Below, in pieces: positions 42,847 through 52,741 of a stretch of DNA of 64,000 nucleotides. Source of the DNA: Gammaproteobacteria bacterium (GTDB lineage Bacteria; Pseudomonadota; Gammaproteobacteria; Steroidobacterales; Steroidobacteraceae). Under the pieces are notes generated by a model that did no database searches, was not told the DNA's origin, and saw only the letters and a program-made list of their open reading frames with translations. The stretch lies in contig PKRE01000009.1 of NCBI GenBank assembly GCA_017577615.1, forward strand, positions 1-64,000. The letters run 5' to 3'. Position 1 is the first letter of the stretch. Each line of letters begins with the position of its first letter. The translations under genes and the position numbers were made by a program.

Positions 42847-44286
42847 TCATCTGTCATGTCTGGCAGTCCGCTCCAATGGGCGGAATCCTCCTCCGAGCGC
42901 TTTGTACATCGCGAGCAGCGTGGTAGCAGTTTGTGTCTCGCTTCGCGCCAGGGCATCTTCGACCTGCAGCGCGCTGCGCTCGGCATCCAGCACCGTCAAG
43001 AAATCCACTGCACCGTTCTCGAAACGGACGCGAGCAATATGCGCGGCCCCCATTGACGCGGCGGCGCTGCGGCTCAGATGCTCGCGCTTGACCAGCGCCT
43101 TCGCATAGTTCGTCAGGCTTGCATCCGTTTCTTCGAGGGCATGTAACACCGTTTGCTCGTAGCGAGACAATGCCGCATCGCTTGCCGCCTCGCGTTGCGC
43201 GATTCGCTGACGCACCCGTCCTAAGTCGAATGCTGCCCACTGGATACTCGGACCGAATGTGTACGTCTCACTGCTCGAGTCGCCGAGCGCGCCAGTCGCG
43301 TTCGCATCGAATCCCCAGAAACCGACCAACGCAATTCGTGGAAACAGATCCGCAACGGCGATGCCGATCCGCGCCGTCGCGGCAGCGAGCTGACGTTCCG
43401 CCGCAATCACATCAGGCCGCCGCCTCAGCAAGGCCTCCGGCGTGCCAATGCTGTGCGTTTGCGGCAACAGCGGAAGATCCTTAGGTACGCTCAGCTCGGC
43501 AACCAGCGCCTGCGGCTCGCGTCCGATCAGCACCGCAAGACGCAGCATCGTTTTGTTCACTTCGGCTTCAATATCGGGGATCGATCCCAGCGTCGTCTCG
43601 AGCTGTGCCTGGGCCCGCGAAACATCGAGTTGCGTGCCGTGCCCGGCTGCGAGCCGCGCCTGCGTCAAACGCAACGACTCCCGCTGGTTCTCCGCATTGC
43701 GTCGTGCCACAGCCAGCCGCTTCTGCGCCCCGCGTAGCTCGAAGTAGTTACGGGCTATCTCGGCCGTGATGATCACCTGAGTGCCGTAGACATTGGCCTC
43801 GGCTGCTTGCACCTCGGCAGTCGCTGCCTCGACGCCGCGTCGCGCCCGACCGAAGAAGTCGAGCTCCCAGAAGGCATCGAAGCTCGTCTCATAATAGTCT
43901 TGATCCCGATCTGCTCCTGGGAACGGCACCTGCCGCTCACTCGCTCGCGACTCCACCCGCGCGGCGCGCTCCGTCACCGTCGGAGCGAGATCGAGCCGCG
44001 CCCCGCCGCGCAACGCACGCGCCTCTCGGAGACGCGCCATGGCGATCGCTATGTCGTGATTCGACCGCAACCCCTCCTCGATCAACCGATTGAGGAGCGG
44101 ATCATCGAATGCTCGCCAAAATTCGCGTTCGATCTCGTCATTATCGAACCGCGACCCACCAGCGCCGACGAACTCGTCAACGGACACCACTTGCGGTCGC
44201 CGATACTCAGGACCGACCGTACATGCCGCCACAATTGCGACAGCTAGCACAACCACTCCGGCGCGCACTTTCGAGACGTCATTCAT
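42847..44286 (-). CDS. NodT-family outer-membrane efflux lipoprotein
   Basis: The 479-residue TolC-like channel subunit has a lipoprotein signal ending VAACTVGPEYRRP, an OEP repeat pair, and the family end DFLTVLDAERSALQVEDALA plus MYKALGGGF. The ATG is at 44286; the frame is open further but the upstream part is not conserved. It is the first gene of the efflux operon. A 250-base gap without a recognised gene separates it from the adaptor. Confidence 0.93.
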   Translation of the reverse strand: MNDVSKVRAGVVVLAVAIVAACTVGPEYRRPQVVSVDEFVGAGGSRFDNDEIEREFWRAFDDPLLNRLIEEGLRSNHDIAIAMARLREARALRGGARLDLAPTVTERAARVESRASERQVPFPGADRDQDYYETSFDAFWELDFFGRARRGVEAATAEVQAAEANVYGTQVIITAEIARNYFELRGAQKRLAVARRNAENQRESLRLTQARLAAGHGTQLDVSRAQAQLETTLGSIPDIEAEVNKTMLRLAVLIGREPQALVAELSVPKDLPLLPQTHSIGTPEALLRRRPDVIAAERQLAAATARIGIAVADLFPRIALVGFWGFDANATGALGDSSSETYTFGPSIQWAAFDLGRVRQRIAQREAASDAALSRYEQTVLHALEETDASLTNYAKALVKREHLSRSAAASMGAAHIARVRFENGAVDFLTVLDAERSALQVEDALARSETQTATTLLAMYKALGGGFRPLERTARHDR

Positions 44287-44855
44287 GACCCGTGACCTGG
44301 CATGCAAAGACTCGAAGAGAATGGCCGTGCACTGTAAAGACACGAACCTGACCGACCAATCGGCCTGTGCACACGAGTCTCGTGAATGCCGGTCAGGAAT
44401 ACGTCCGATGAGAAGACAACGGCATGAAATCCGCAATAAGCGAACCAACATTAGCAACAACACCGAGGAATCCGCCGACATAGATAGTTATTCGTCTACA
44501 GCGGATCCCGCATTTCGCCATTCCATTTCGCTATGTGCAGCGACACGCGCTGCCATTGCGCGCCCTATGCCACGAGTTCCGCAACGTACGCCACGTCGAG
44601 ACATTGGCACTGAATGCGTGCGCAAGACCGGAAGACCGAGAGCTACGACCATCCATCTCATGGTGTTCAGCCGTAGCCTGTAGCACCACGCACACATGGA
44701 GGTGGATGACTTCATCGCAACGGGTCATAACTCCGTGGCCGCCGTTTTCATTCAAACGGCATCAACAACCGGCGCATCGAGAGATGCTGAGCTTCTACCT
44801 GGAGGGCTTACGGATGATGAACGGGTAGCGGTGCGTGCCCGCGACCTAGAGCTCA
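44287..44855. other. Intergenic region without a recognised gene
   Basis: No supported reading frame was found. CCTGACCG (44347-44354) and CGGTCAGG (44390-44397) form an inverted repeat in the upstream region of the efflux operon, possibly an operator. No regulator gene is adjacent. Confidence 0.45.
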
Positions 44856-45431
44856 TCACACCGGCATGGGCGATACGCCAATCAGACGCGCGTGCAAGCC
44901 GTGCATGAACGCAAAATAGAGCACCAGCCCGAGCACCAGCACGACGATGTCGTTCAGCTTCGAGCGCGGCGCGGTCTTTAAGAGCCGCTGGGGACGACGC
45001 TTGAACGAGATGCGATCCATCACCGCCCACGCGAGAAAACCGCCGAACAGCAGGACGTCGGCGAGCATACCGTTCGAAAGGAGGTGTGCGAACGCCCACA
45101 ACTTCACGCCGGCAAGCATCGGATGGCCCAACGTGTCGCGGATGCGCCCTGGAAAATAGGGCGCGAGCAACAATGGGAAGACCGGCAGCATGAGCACTGC
45201 CGTCACCCAGCGCAATTGCACTGGTGGCGCGTAGAGAAGAACAGGGTCCATGCGTGCGCGCCCGTATCCCCAGACGATGAGCGCAAAGCCAACGATCGAA
45301 ACGAGCGAATACAAGCCTTTCCACGCGTTCTCGCCCAAACGCGCTGCGAGCGCATCGCGTCCCTGTGGTGCGATGATCGCGACGGAGTGCATACCGAGAA
45401 AGAGGAGCAAGCCGATGACAAGGATTGTCAT
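44856..45431 (-). CDS. NnrU-family membrane protein
   Basis: The 191-residue protein has five or so membrane segments. NnrU signatures include FLGMHSVAI near the start, GLYSLVSIVGFALIVWGYG and RDTLGHPMLAGVKLWAFAHL. NnrU was described near nitric oxide reductase genes, but its biochemical role is unknown to me and no denitrification gene is nearby. The ATG overlaps the previous stop by 4 bases. Confidence 0.87.
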   Translation of the reverse strand: MTILVIGLLLFLGMHSVAIIAPQGRDALAARLGENAWKGLYSLVSIVGFALIVWGYGRARMDPVLLYAPPVQLRWVTAVLMLPVFPLLLAPYFPGRIRDTLGHPMLAGVKLWAFAHLLSNGMLADVLLFGGFLAWAVMDRISFKRRPQRLLKTAPRSKLNDIVVLVLGLVLYFAFMHGLHARLIGVSPMPV

Positions 45432-45688
45432 TGTTGTTTGTGTCCTTTTCCGGATTGTCCTATGTAGCGTGCCCACTCTTCCTCAGTGAGCGGCGCCTGT
45501 GAGCAGATGCGCTGGGCATGAGCCCACTGCGTAGCCAACACCAGCACCGTGCAGCTCTTGACGAGCCCCGGCACGGGTTCGTCCAAGACGACGCGCACGT
45601 CGACACCTTCCGAGCGTAACAGGCCCGCCAGCACCTCTGCCGACGCGCGATCGGCAAAGACCGCCAATTCCCGCCAAGTGTGCGTCAT
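45428..45688 (-). CDS. DUF2007-type putative signal-transducing protein
   Basis: The 86-residue protein starts MTHTWRELAVFADRASAEVL. The pattern (a small alpha/beta unit that opens by tracking a gene product across subunits, LLRSEGVDVRVVLDEPVPGL) fits the DUF2007 fold related to PII-like proteins. The ATG at 45688 was chosen by family fit. Translational coupling to nnrU is indicated by the 4-base overlap. Function is unknown. Confidence 0.68.
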   Translation of the reverse strand: MTHTWRELAVFADRASAEVLAGLLRSEGVDVRVVLDEPVPGLVKSCTVLVLATQWAHAQRICSQAPLTEEEWARYIGQSGKGHKQQ

Positions 45689-45794
45689 CGCTTCATCGTC
45701 GGCGCCAAACGACCGTACGTCAAGCACGCCGCTGTCGGCTCGCGATGACTGGGAACGTCCTTGGCACGCCCTAAGGTATTGTCAGGAGTTCGCT

Positions 45795-46226
45795 ATGGCC
45801 AACCAATCCAATCCATCCAAGCTCTTGAGCACGTCCATGCCGGCGGTCCGTGGTGGAGTCGTGCCCTATCTCCAAGTGCGCAGCGCCACTGAAGCTTCAA
45901 ACTTTTATCAACGCGCGTTCGGAGCCGTCGAGGTATTTCGGATCCCAGTGGATGACCAGGGCCGCACCATGCATATCCATCTGTATGTGAATGGCAGCTC
46001 CCTCATGCTGTCGGATTTCTATCCGGAGCACGGCCATCCCTATGAGAAACCACAGGCGTTCGCTTTGACACTTCAGGTCGAAAACATCGACGCTTGGTGG
46101 GAACGTGCGCTGGCTGCTGGCGCGCAAGTCGTACTGCCCTTGCAGGAGATGTTTTGGGGGGCCCGATACGGCCAAGTGAGAGATCCGTTCGGTGTCACCT
46201 GGGCGTTCAATCAACCGCTGAGCTGA
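45795..46226 (+). CDS. VOC-family protein (PhnB/glyoxalase-like)
   Basis: The 143-residue protein has the usual VOC repeat: VVPYLQVRSATEASNFYQRA and QEMFWGARYGQVRDPFGVTW. It is similar to PhnB-like proteins of unknown or varied substrate. The ATG at 45795 has GGAG at about 8 bases. It stands alone between two minus-strand units. Confidence 0.87.
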   Translation: MANQSNPSKLLSTSMPAVRGGVVPYLQVRSATEASNFYQRAFGAVEVFRIPVDDQGRTMHIHLYVNGSSLMLSDFYPEHGHPYEKPQAFALTLQVENIDAWWERALAAGAQVVLPLQEMFWGARYGQVRDPFGVTWAFNQPLS

Positions 46227-46335
46227 GCGGCCCCATCGAGAAAGCAAGTCTCCGAGCGGTTCGGGCGGTCGCGTCTGCTCAGTGACGCTTCGCTGCGGTG
46301 CGGTCTGGGTATCCGCTGTCGATCGGCGGACAAAG

Positions 46336-46719
46336 TCAGTCCGCCGTGGACCGCTCGGTCGACTGCCCGCTCTGCTCGGCGGGTAGTTGTTGCCGGCGAC
46401 GCTCCTCGTTGACACGGGTGCGATAAATCGCAGCGCGCATGAGGAGCATCGCCGTGACGGGTGCCGAGGTCACGATGAAGACGGTGATGAGGATCTCATG
46501 GATGACGGGATGCCCGGCCGTGACCGAGGAGATGATCATCGATGCGATCAGCACGGAGCCCGCACCGAGCGTATTGCCCATCGACGGTCCATGCATGCGC
46601 ATCAAGAAGTTCGGCAGCCGCAGCAACCCGAGCGAGCCCGTAGCCGTCAACAAGCCGCCGATGATCAACAACAGCGCAGCCGGCAATGCCGCCCAGGCAG
46701 GCAACTCTGTCCAGTTCAC
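46336..46719 (-). CDS. mnhG: Mrp-type Na+/H+ antiporter subunit G
   Basis: The protein has about 127 residues and three membrane helices. The MnhG/PhaG motif LLRLPNFLMRMHGPSMGNTL is clear. The start is GTG at 46719, which overlaps the mnhF stop by four bases (GTGA). The C-terminal 25 residues are charged and Gln-rich. It is the last gene of the antiporter operon. Confidence 0.92.
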   Translation of the reverse strand: MNWTELPAWAALPAALLLIIGGLLTATGSLGLLRLPNFLMRMHGPSMGNTLGAGSVLIASMIISSVTAGHPVIHEILITVFIVTSAPVTAMLLMRAAIYRTRVNEERRRQQLPAEQSGQSTERSTAD

Positions 46720-46997
46720 GGCTCGATCACCTCGCCCCGCAGCAAGAATTTCGCCAACGCAATCGTGCCGACGAAGCCGAACAGCGCAATCAGGAGCGCC
46801 ATGTCGAAATAGGCCGTCGAGTGCGAACGTATGCCGAGCATGAGCAGGCTCAACATACCGTTGATGTACATGGTATCGAAGGCCAGCACGCGATCCTGTG
46901 CGGCAGGCCCGATAATCAAACGTATCGTGGCGAAAGCTGTCGCCAACGCGAAGCACGCCTGCGCGAACCAGATCGCGCCGTCGAGAAACGCATTCAT
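46716..46997 (-). CDS. mnhF: Mrp-type Na+/H+ antiporter subunit F
   Basis: The 93-residue protein has three helices. The family motif IIGPAAQDRVLAFDTMYIN is present. ATGA overlap with the mnhE stop indicates coupled translation. Confidence 0.92.
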   Translation of the reverse strand: MNAFLDGAIWFAQACFALATAFATIRLIIGPAAQDRVLAFDTMYINGMLSLLMLGIRSHSTAYFDMALLIALFGFVGTIALAKFLLRGEVIEP

Positions 46998-47482
46998 TCG
47001 AATACCTCCATCAACGGCCGCTCATAGCGCTCCTTGATTCGGTGGATCCACTCGTCTTCATCCAGCAAATCGAGAACGTGGATGGTCAGGCGCTTCTCCT
47101 TGAGATTCAGGTCCACCCAAATCGTACCGGGCGTTGCCGTGATGATCATGCTAAGTCCCGCAAGACCATGTGGGTCGGTCATGTCCAACGGAATGTGGAC
47201 GAAGCCTGCGCGGACGTCGCGTTCTCCGACCAGGCCGAGAATGACGCGAGCAACGCCGATGTTCGACCGCACGATGTCGACGAACACCACCGCCATCAGT
47301 GTGAAGAGCCGATAGCCGCGGCGAATGGTGGGCTGCAGTGGCCGCAGCGGCGCGGCGGCGAGCAGCAACAACGCGGACACGATCGTGCCGAGCACGATAT
47401 GGCCGAGCGAGACAGTGCTGTTCACCAACAGCCACATGATGACCAGCACGACGAGGAAGACCGGGGGGATGCGCCTCATCAT
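46994..47482 (-). CDS. mnhE: Mrp-type Na+/H+ antiporter subunit E
   Basis: The 162-residue protein has two N-terminal helices and a cytoplasmic domain with SMIITATPGTIWVDLN, the family motif, then IHVLDLLDEDEW. Of two consecutive ATGs, the first (47482) overlaps the mnhD stop by four bases and was chosen. Confidence 0.92.
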   Translation of the reverse strand: MMRRIPPVFLVVLVIMWLLVNSTVSLGHIVLGTIVSALLLLAAAPLRPLQPTIRRGYRLFTLMAVVFVDIVRSNIGVARVILGLVGERDVRAGFVHIPLDMTDPHGLAGLSMIITATPGTIWVDLNLKEKRLTIHVLDLLDEDEWIHRIKERYERPLMEVFE

Positions 47483-49122
47483 GCACCCCCGGCATCGGCC
47501 ACGGTCTCCGGGTCCGTCGCGAGCACGGCATCGATGTACGTCTGCGGCGATATCAACCCGTCTGCGGCCGCTTGCAAGAACGCCATGACCGGTTCCGCGG
47601 CAATCGTTAAGCCGACACAGAGCAGCACGAGCACGGCCACCGGCGCCGCTTCGATCACCCGCAGACGCGGCGTGTTGCGCCCAACCACGCTCCAGAACAG
47701 CCGCATACCGATACGAGTCAACGCGACGAGCGCAGCAAGTCCCGTGCACAGCATCGCAGCCATGAAGACCCACGAGTGCACGCCGTTCAAAGGCGCGATA
47801 TCGACCGCCGCGGACAGCAGCGCGAACTTGGCGATGAACCCCGACAGCGGCGGCAATCCCGCAACGAGCAACGCGCAGCTCACAAACGCAAGGCCGAGAA
47901 AAGCCATCGCTGCAGGAATCGCAATGCCTACTTCATCTTCGACGTCGAGCGGATCGTGCGAATCCTCCATCCCGAATGCCGAGTACGAGACCTGCGGTAG
48001 TGGAGCCTGATCCGAGCTCTCGAAATAATGGGTGCGCATGCGCTCGGTCATGCCGGTGACCATGAAAAACGCACCCGTGGCGAGCACCGAGCTGACCAGA
48101 TACAACAGCGCAGGTGCGGTCATGACGTCCGCATCGAGGCCGACGGCTGCGAGCAACGTCCCCGAGGAGACGATGACCGCGAATGCGATCAACCTGGCGA
48201 GCTGCTGCGAGGCCAGCATGCCGATGATGCCGAACACGATCGTCGCAATACCGGCCACGAACAACCATTCGCTGCCGAACGGCCCATGCACGCCCGACTC
48301 GTTGAGCAACGAGCCGACGCGGATGATCGCATACACCCCCACCTTGGTAAGCAACGCGAACACCCCTGCCACGGGTGCAGCCGCAGCGGTATACGCGCTC
48401 GGCAGCCAGAAATTCAATGGCCATGCCGCTGCCTTGATGAGGAACGCGAGGCCGAGGATCGTGGCACCAATGTCGAACAGCCCGCGATCCTCCGGCAACA
48501 GTGCCGCCACACGTGGCCCAAGATCCGCCATGTTCAACGTGCCAGCAACACCGTATACCAGCGCCACCCCGATCAAGAACATGAGCGATGACACCAGGTT
48601 GACGACGAGATAGTGCAACCCCGCCTTCACGCGCGTCGCACCCGAGCCGTGCAGCAACAGCCCGTAGGACGCCGCGAGCATCACTTCGACGAATACGAAG
48701 AGATTGAACAGGTCGCCCGTCAAGAAGGCACCGTTGAGCCCCATGAGCAGGAGCTGAAAGAGCGGATGGAAGTTGACACCGGCGCGATCCCAGCGCGCGA
48801 GTGAATAAACAAGCGATGCGAGGGCGAGCGTCGCCGTCAGCACCAGCATCAGCGCCGACAAGCGGTCGACGACGAGCACGATCCCGAACGGTGCCGGCCA
48901 CTTACCGATCGAGTACACCCCGATCCCTTGGGGCCAGATGCTGCTGGCGGCGTCCGAGGTGAAATACGCGAGCAGCACCGCCGTCACGAGCTGCATCAGC
49001 ACGGCGAGAATGCCGAGCCCGGCGCGCAGACGGCGCGCTTCGGGCAAGAACAGCATCAGCGCGCCGGCGGTGAGCGGCACGATCACGGGCACTACGGGCA
49101 GATGTTGCAACCAGGCGTTCAT
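47479..49122 (-). CDS. mnhD: Mrp-type Na+/H+ antiporter subunit D (NuoN-like)
   Basis: The 547-residue protein has about 14 membrane helices. It belongs to the NuoL/M/N-like proton-channel family, with NLFVFVEVMLAASYGLLLHG (key Glu) and FLIKAAAWPLNFWLPSAYTA (key Lys). MNAWLQHLPVVPVIVPLTAG is a typical start. It works with MnhA in ion translocation. The four-base overlap with mnhC is as in the rest of the operon. A charged loop around ESSDQAPLPQVSYSAFGMED is an unusual insertion. Confidence 0.92.
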   Translation of the reverse strand: MNAWLQHLPVVPVIVPLTAGALMLFLPEARRLRAGLGILAVLMQLVTAVLLAYFTSDAASSIWPQGIGVYSIGKWPAPFGIVLVVDRLSALMLVLTATLALASLVYSLARWDRAGVNFHPLFQLLLMGLNGAFLTGDLFNLFVFVEVMLAASYGLLLHGSGATRVKAGLHYLVVNLVSSLMFLIGVALVYGVAGTLNMADLGPRVAALLPEDRGLFDIGATILGLAFLIKAAAWPLNFWLPSAYTAAAAPVAGVFALLTKVGVYAIIRVGSLLNESGVHGPFGSEWLFVAGIATIVFGIIGMLASQQLARLIAFAVIVSSGTLLAAVGLDADVMTAPALLYLVSSVLATGAFFMVTGMTERMRTHYFESSDQAPLPQVSYSAFGMEDSHDPLDVEDEVGIAIPAAMAFLGLAFVSCALLVAGLPPLSGFIAKFALLSAAVDIAPLNGVHSWVFMAAMLCTGLAALVALTRIGMRLFWSVVGRNTPRLRVIEAAPVAVLVLLCVGLTIAAEPVMAFLQAAADGLISPQTYIDAVLATDPETVADAGGA

Positions 49123-49463
49123 CCATCGCCCTCACGGCCGTCGACGTGATCGGTACCAGTCAAACCGCGTGCTGCGATGATGACAACGAGCAACAACGCG
49201 GTCGTCGCAAAGCTGATTACGATCGCAGTGAGCACGAGTGCTTGTGGCACCGGATCTGCATACTGGGTCGGATCGGTGGAGCCGCCCGCCTGGAGAATCG
49301 GCGCGCGATCGATCGCGAGCCGCCCCGTCGCGAAGATGAACAGGTTGATGGCGTACGACAGCAGCGCCAGCCCCATAGTCACTTGGAACGTGCGCGGACG
49401 CAGCAACAGCCACACGCCGGAACCGACCAGAACGCCGATTGCAAGCGCGAAAACGATTTCCAT
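49119..49463 (-). CDS. mnhC: Mrp-type Na+/H+ antiporter subunit C (NuoK-like)
   Basis: The 114-residue protein has three helices, with NuoK-like features (GLALLSYAINLFIFATGR, DPVPQALVLTAIVISFATTA). Its ATG overlaps the mnhA stop by one base (TGATG). Confidence 0.93.
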   Translation of the reverse strand: MEIVFALAIGVLVGSGVWLLLRPRTFQVTMGLALLSYAINLFIFATGRLAIDRAPILQAGGSTDPTQYADPVPQALVLTAIVISFATTALLLVVIIAARGLTGTDHVDGREGDG

Positions 49464-52387
49464 CAGCGGCTCACCTCCGCAGTTCGGTCGACTTCCGCGC
49501 GCACGCTGGGCGAGCTCGTCGCGACAGGACGTCGATAGCTACGCAACGATTGGTGCGCGAGCGCCACCAGCATGAGCACCGTTGCGCCGACGACGAGCAT
49601 GTAGACGCCGATGTCGAACCAAAGCGTCGAGGACAAATGCAGCTCGCCGATCAACGGCAGATACAAGTCGTACGTAAAACTCGTCAGGAATGTCCCTCCG
49701 ATGAACCAAGCAGCCATGCCTGCCGTGCCTGCCAACAACAATCCCACTGCGATCCAATAGAGCGGCTTGATCCGTGTACGCGCCTCGACCCAGATCGTGC
49801 CGCCGACCATGTATTGGACGATGACGATCGTCGCCAGCACGAGACCGCCAATGAACCCGCCGCCCGGTAGGTTGTGCCCGCGCAGCAGGAAGAACACCGA
49901 GATCAGCCCTGCCATCGGTAACAGCAAGCGCACCAGCACCGCTGGCACCATCATGTAGCCCGGTGGCAGCAGCTCGTTCGGATCGACGGCGCTCGGATGG
50001 CGACGTTCGGTGTCCTCGCGCTGCGCACGCGGCAAATCGATGCTCTCGGGTGCGGGACGGAAGCGTCGCAGCAATGCATAGACGGCAAGCGCGACGATGC
50101 CAACGACCGTGATCTCGCCAAACGTATCGAAAGCACGAAAATCAACGAGGATCACGTTGACCACGTTGCCGCCGCCCGCTTGAGGCAACGAGTGCTCGAC
50201 GAAGAAGCGCGCCAGATCCAGCTGGCGCTCTCGCGTGAGCACGGCAAACACTAGAGCTGCCATGCCGACGCCCACGACGCTTGCAATGATCATGTCACGC
50301 AAACGTCGGGCGCGCGCGCGCAACGTACGCCGACGTGGATCGTCCATCTCGATGCGGCGCGGCAGCCAGCGCAATCCGAGCAAAATCAAGACCACCGTGA
50401 CCACCTCGACGGTGATCTGTGTGAGCGCCAGATCGGGCGCGGAGAACCAGGCAAACGTCAGACACGTGATCAGACCGACGCCGCCGACCATGATCAGCGC
50501 CGCGAGGCGGTGATACTTCGCCTGGTGAGCGGCTCCGATTGCACATACCGCCCCGACCACCCATAGCACCGCAAACACCGGATCCACCGATGAGACCGGC
50601 ATCGGTCCCCAAGCCACCTGACCCGTATGCGCCCCGACCAACGCCGCTACCGCCGCAGTGCACACCATCACGACCAGCTGCGGCTGAAGACGCCGCGAAG
50701 AGATCAAACGCTGCACAAAGCCGGCGACCCGGATTAGACGAATGATCATCACGTCGAAGGTACGTCGCCCATCAATTCTTGAAATCAGCGGCGTACGTCC
50801 ATGCGCACGGTGTCGATACAGATACAGGTAGATGAAGAAACCGCCGACCAGCGCGAGCACGCTCATGAGCAGCGGGATGGTGAAGCCGTGCCAGATAGCG
50901 AGGCTGTACGTCGGCACCGCATCGCCGAGGATCGCCCGAGCCGCAGTGGCCAGGAACGGTCCAACCGTTTCCGAAGGCAGAATCCCGACCAGCAAGCACG
51001 CCGACACGAGCAGCGCGCTCGGCAACAGCATGCCGCGTGTCGGCTCATGCGGTGTCCGGGGCAAGTCTCGCGCCGGCGGACCGAAGAACACCTGATGTAT
51101 GAAACGCAACGAATACGCAACGCTGAACATGCCTGCGAGCGTGGCCATCGCGGGCAGGGCGATGTGCCCACGTGGTCCCTCACCGGCAAACACGGTCTCG
51201 GCGAAGAACATCTCCTTGGACAGAAAACCGTTGAGCAGCGGCACGCCTGCCATGGCGGCGGCTGACACCGTGGCCAGCGTGGCGGTAATCGGCATCGCAC
51301 GCGCCAGACCGCTCAAGCGCCGTAAGTCACGCGTGCCGGTCCCGTGATCGACGATACCGGCAGCCATGAAGAGCGACGCCTTGAACGTCGCGTGGTTCAT
51401 CATGTGAAAAACGGCCGCGACGAGCGCGACGCGGCTGTTCATGCCGAGCAGCAGCGTCACCAAGCCGAGATGGCTGATCGTCGAGTAGGCGAGCACGCCC
51501 TTCATGTCCCGCTGGAAGATCGCAGAGAACGCTCCCAGGAGAAGTGAGAGCAGCCCTGCCAAGCACACGATCCAGAACCAGATCTCCGTGCCCGAGAGCG
51601 TTGGCCAGAGCCGCGCAAGCAGGAATGCGCCCGCCTTCACCATCGTCGCCGAATGCAGATACGCCGACACAGGTGTGGGTGCAGCCATTGCATGCGGCAA
51701 CCAGAAATGGAACGGGAACTGCGCGCTCTTCGTCAGCGCACCGAGCACCACCAGGATGACGATGGCCGGGTACCACGGGTGCGAACGGACGAGCTCGCCT
51801 GCCTCGAGCACACGGTCCAGGTCGTACCCACCGGCAACGTGGCCCAGCAACAACATGCCACCGAGCATTGCCAGTCCGCCCATCGCGGTCACGGTCAAAG
51901 CGGTGCGGGCACCGTGTCGCGCATCGCTCAGGTGATACCAATAGGCAATCAGCATGAAGGAAGTGAAGCTCGTCACTTCCCAGAAAACCGCCAGCTGAAT
52001 GAGATTGCCCGAGAGCACCATGCCGACCATGGCGCCCATGAACGCGAGCAGGAACGAGAAGAAACGCGGTACAGGATCGGCGGGCGACATGTAGTACCGC
52101 GCGTAGAGCACCACGAGCGCCCCCATGAACGTCACCAGCATGGCGAACAGCCATGCATAGCCGTCCATGCGTAGATAAAAGTCGAGACCGAACTGCGGCA
52201 GCCAAGGCACGACGACCCGCAACACCTCGCCGCTTGCGACCGCGGGGTAAAGATCTGCGACGAGCACCGCGCACGTGACCGCCACGATACCGGCAAGCCA
52301 GGCCTCAGCGTTGCGGGCGTTCGAGGGAAGGAAAGCCGCAATGAGGCTGCCTATGAATGGCAGCAGGACGATCAGGACCAGCGACAT
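49463..52387 (-). CDS. mnhA: Mrp-type Na+/H+ antiporter subunit A fused to subunit B
   Basis: The 974-residue protein has an N-terminal MnhA/NuoL-like part (VFWEVTSFTSFMLIAYW, key Glu; LTKSAQFPFHFWLPHAMAAP, key Lys). The C-terminal MnhA part includes FDTFGEITVVGIVALAVY. The last 160 residues are MnhB (VFFLLRGHNLPGGGFIGGLV). Fusion of A and B is known in group 2 (Pha/Mrp) operons, which also fits the gene order A(B)-C-D-E-F-G. Start ATG 52387. The complex exports Na+ or K+ for protons in the inner membrane and helps pH homeostasis. Confidence 0.94.
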   Translation of the reverse strand: MSLVLIVLLPFIGSLIAAFLPSNARNAEAWLAGIVAVTCAVLVADLYPAVASGEVLRVVVPWLPQFGLDFYLRMDGYAWLFAMLVTFMGALVVLYARYYMSPADPVPRFFSFLLAFMGAMVGMVLSGNLIQLAVFWEVTSFTSFMLIAYWYHLSDARHGARTALTVTAMGGLAMLGGMLLLGHVAGGYDLDRVLEAGELVRSHPWYPAIVILVVLGALTKSAQFPFHFWLPHAMAAPTPVSAYLHSATMVKAGAFLLARLWPTLSGTEIWFWIVCLAGLLSLLLGAFSAIFQRDMKGVLAYSTISHLGLVTLLLGMNSRVALVAAVFHMMNHATFKASLFMAAGIVDHGTGTRDLRRLSGLARAMPITATLATVSAAAMAGVPLLNGFLSKEMFFAETVFAGEGPRGHIALPAMATLAGMFSVAYSLRFIHQVFFGPPARDLPRTPHEPTRGMLLPSALLVSACLLVGILPSETVGPFLATAARAILGDAVPTYSLAIWHGFTIPLLMSVLALVGGFFIYLYLYRHRAHGRTPLISRIDGRRTFDVMIIRLIRVAGFVQRLISSRRLQPQLVVMVCTAAVAALVGAHTGQVAWGPMPVSSVDPVFAVLWVVGAVCAIGAAHQAKYHRLAALIMVGGVGLITCLTFAWFSAPDLALTQITVEVVTVVLILLGLRWLPRRIEMDDPRRRTLRARARRLRDMIIASVVGVGMAALVFAVLTRERQLDLARFFVEHSLPQAGGGNVVNVILVDFRAFDTFGEITVVGIVALAVYALLRRFRPAPESIDLPRAQREDTERRHPSAVDPNELLPPGYMMVPAVLVRLLLPMAGLISVFFLLRGHNLPGGGFIGGLVLATIVIVQYMVGGTIWVEARTRIKPLYWIAVGLLLAGTAGMAAWFIGGTFLTSFTYDLYLPLIGELHLSSTLWFDIGVYMLVVGATVLMLVALAHQSLRSYRRPVATSSPSVRAEVDRTAEVSR

Positions 52388-52741
52388 CGCGCTTCGCTCC
52401 GTCGCGGCGAATCGAGCAGCGTGACAGTGGCCCCGAACAGGCACGGGCACACGCCAGTGCAGCCTTGCACAGCGGATTCATGCCCCAGTGCTCCTATTCG
52501 GTACTCCATCCTCACACCTGACTGATCCGATCGAAGAACGCCTGCAAGCACGGGGCGAAAAGCGAGCGATTGTCGGTATATGTTGCGCGCTAGGATCTAC
52601 CCCGGGTGCCATCGCTGTGCACAGGCGAATCTCGCCAGTGCCCGAGCGGCTCGGGCACGACGGCGAGACACGTCACGATGATAACGGGCAGAAGTGCGAA
52701 GCGCATCAAATTCGCGCAACGTCACCGCCTGCGCGAGGCGG
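52388..52741. other. Intergenic region with a terminator-like hairpin
   Basis: No supported gene was seen. GTGCCCGAG-CGG-CTCGGGCAC flanked by CTCGCC/GGCGAG (52631-52667) forms a strong stem downstream of the chemoreceptor, probably its terminator. The mnh promoter should be in the left half. Confidence 0.55.

Noticed and set aside
42726..42857. 43-codon frame overlapping the NodT stop by 11 bases
   Set aside because: Very charged sequence without structure or known family. Coupling is possible, but there is no positive support.
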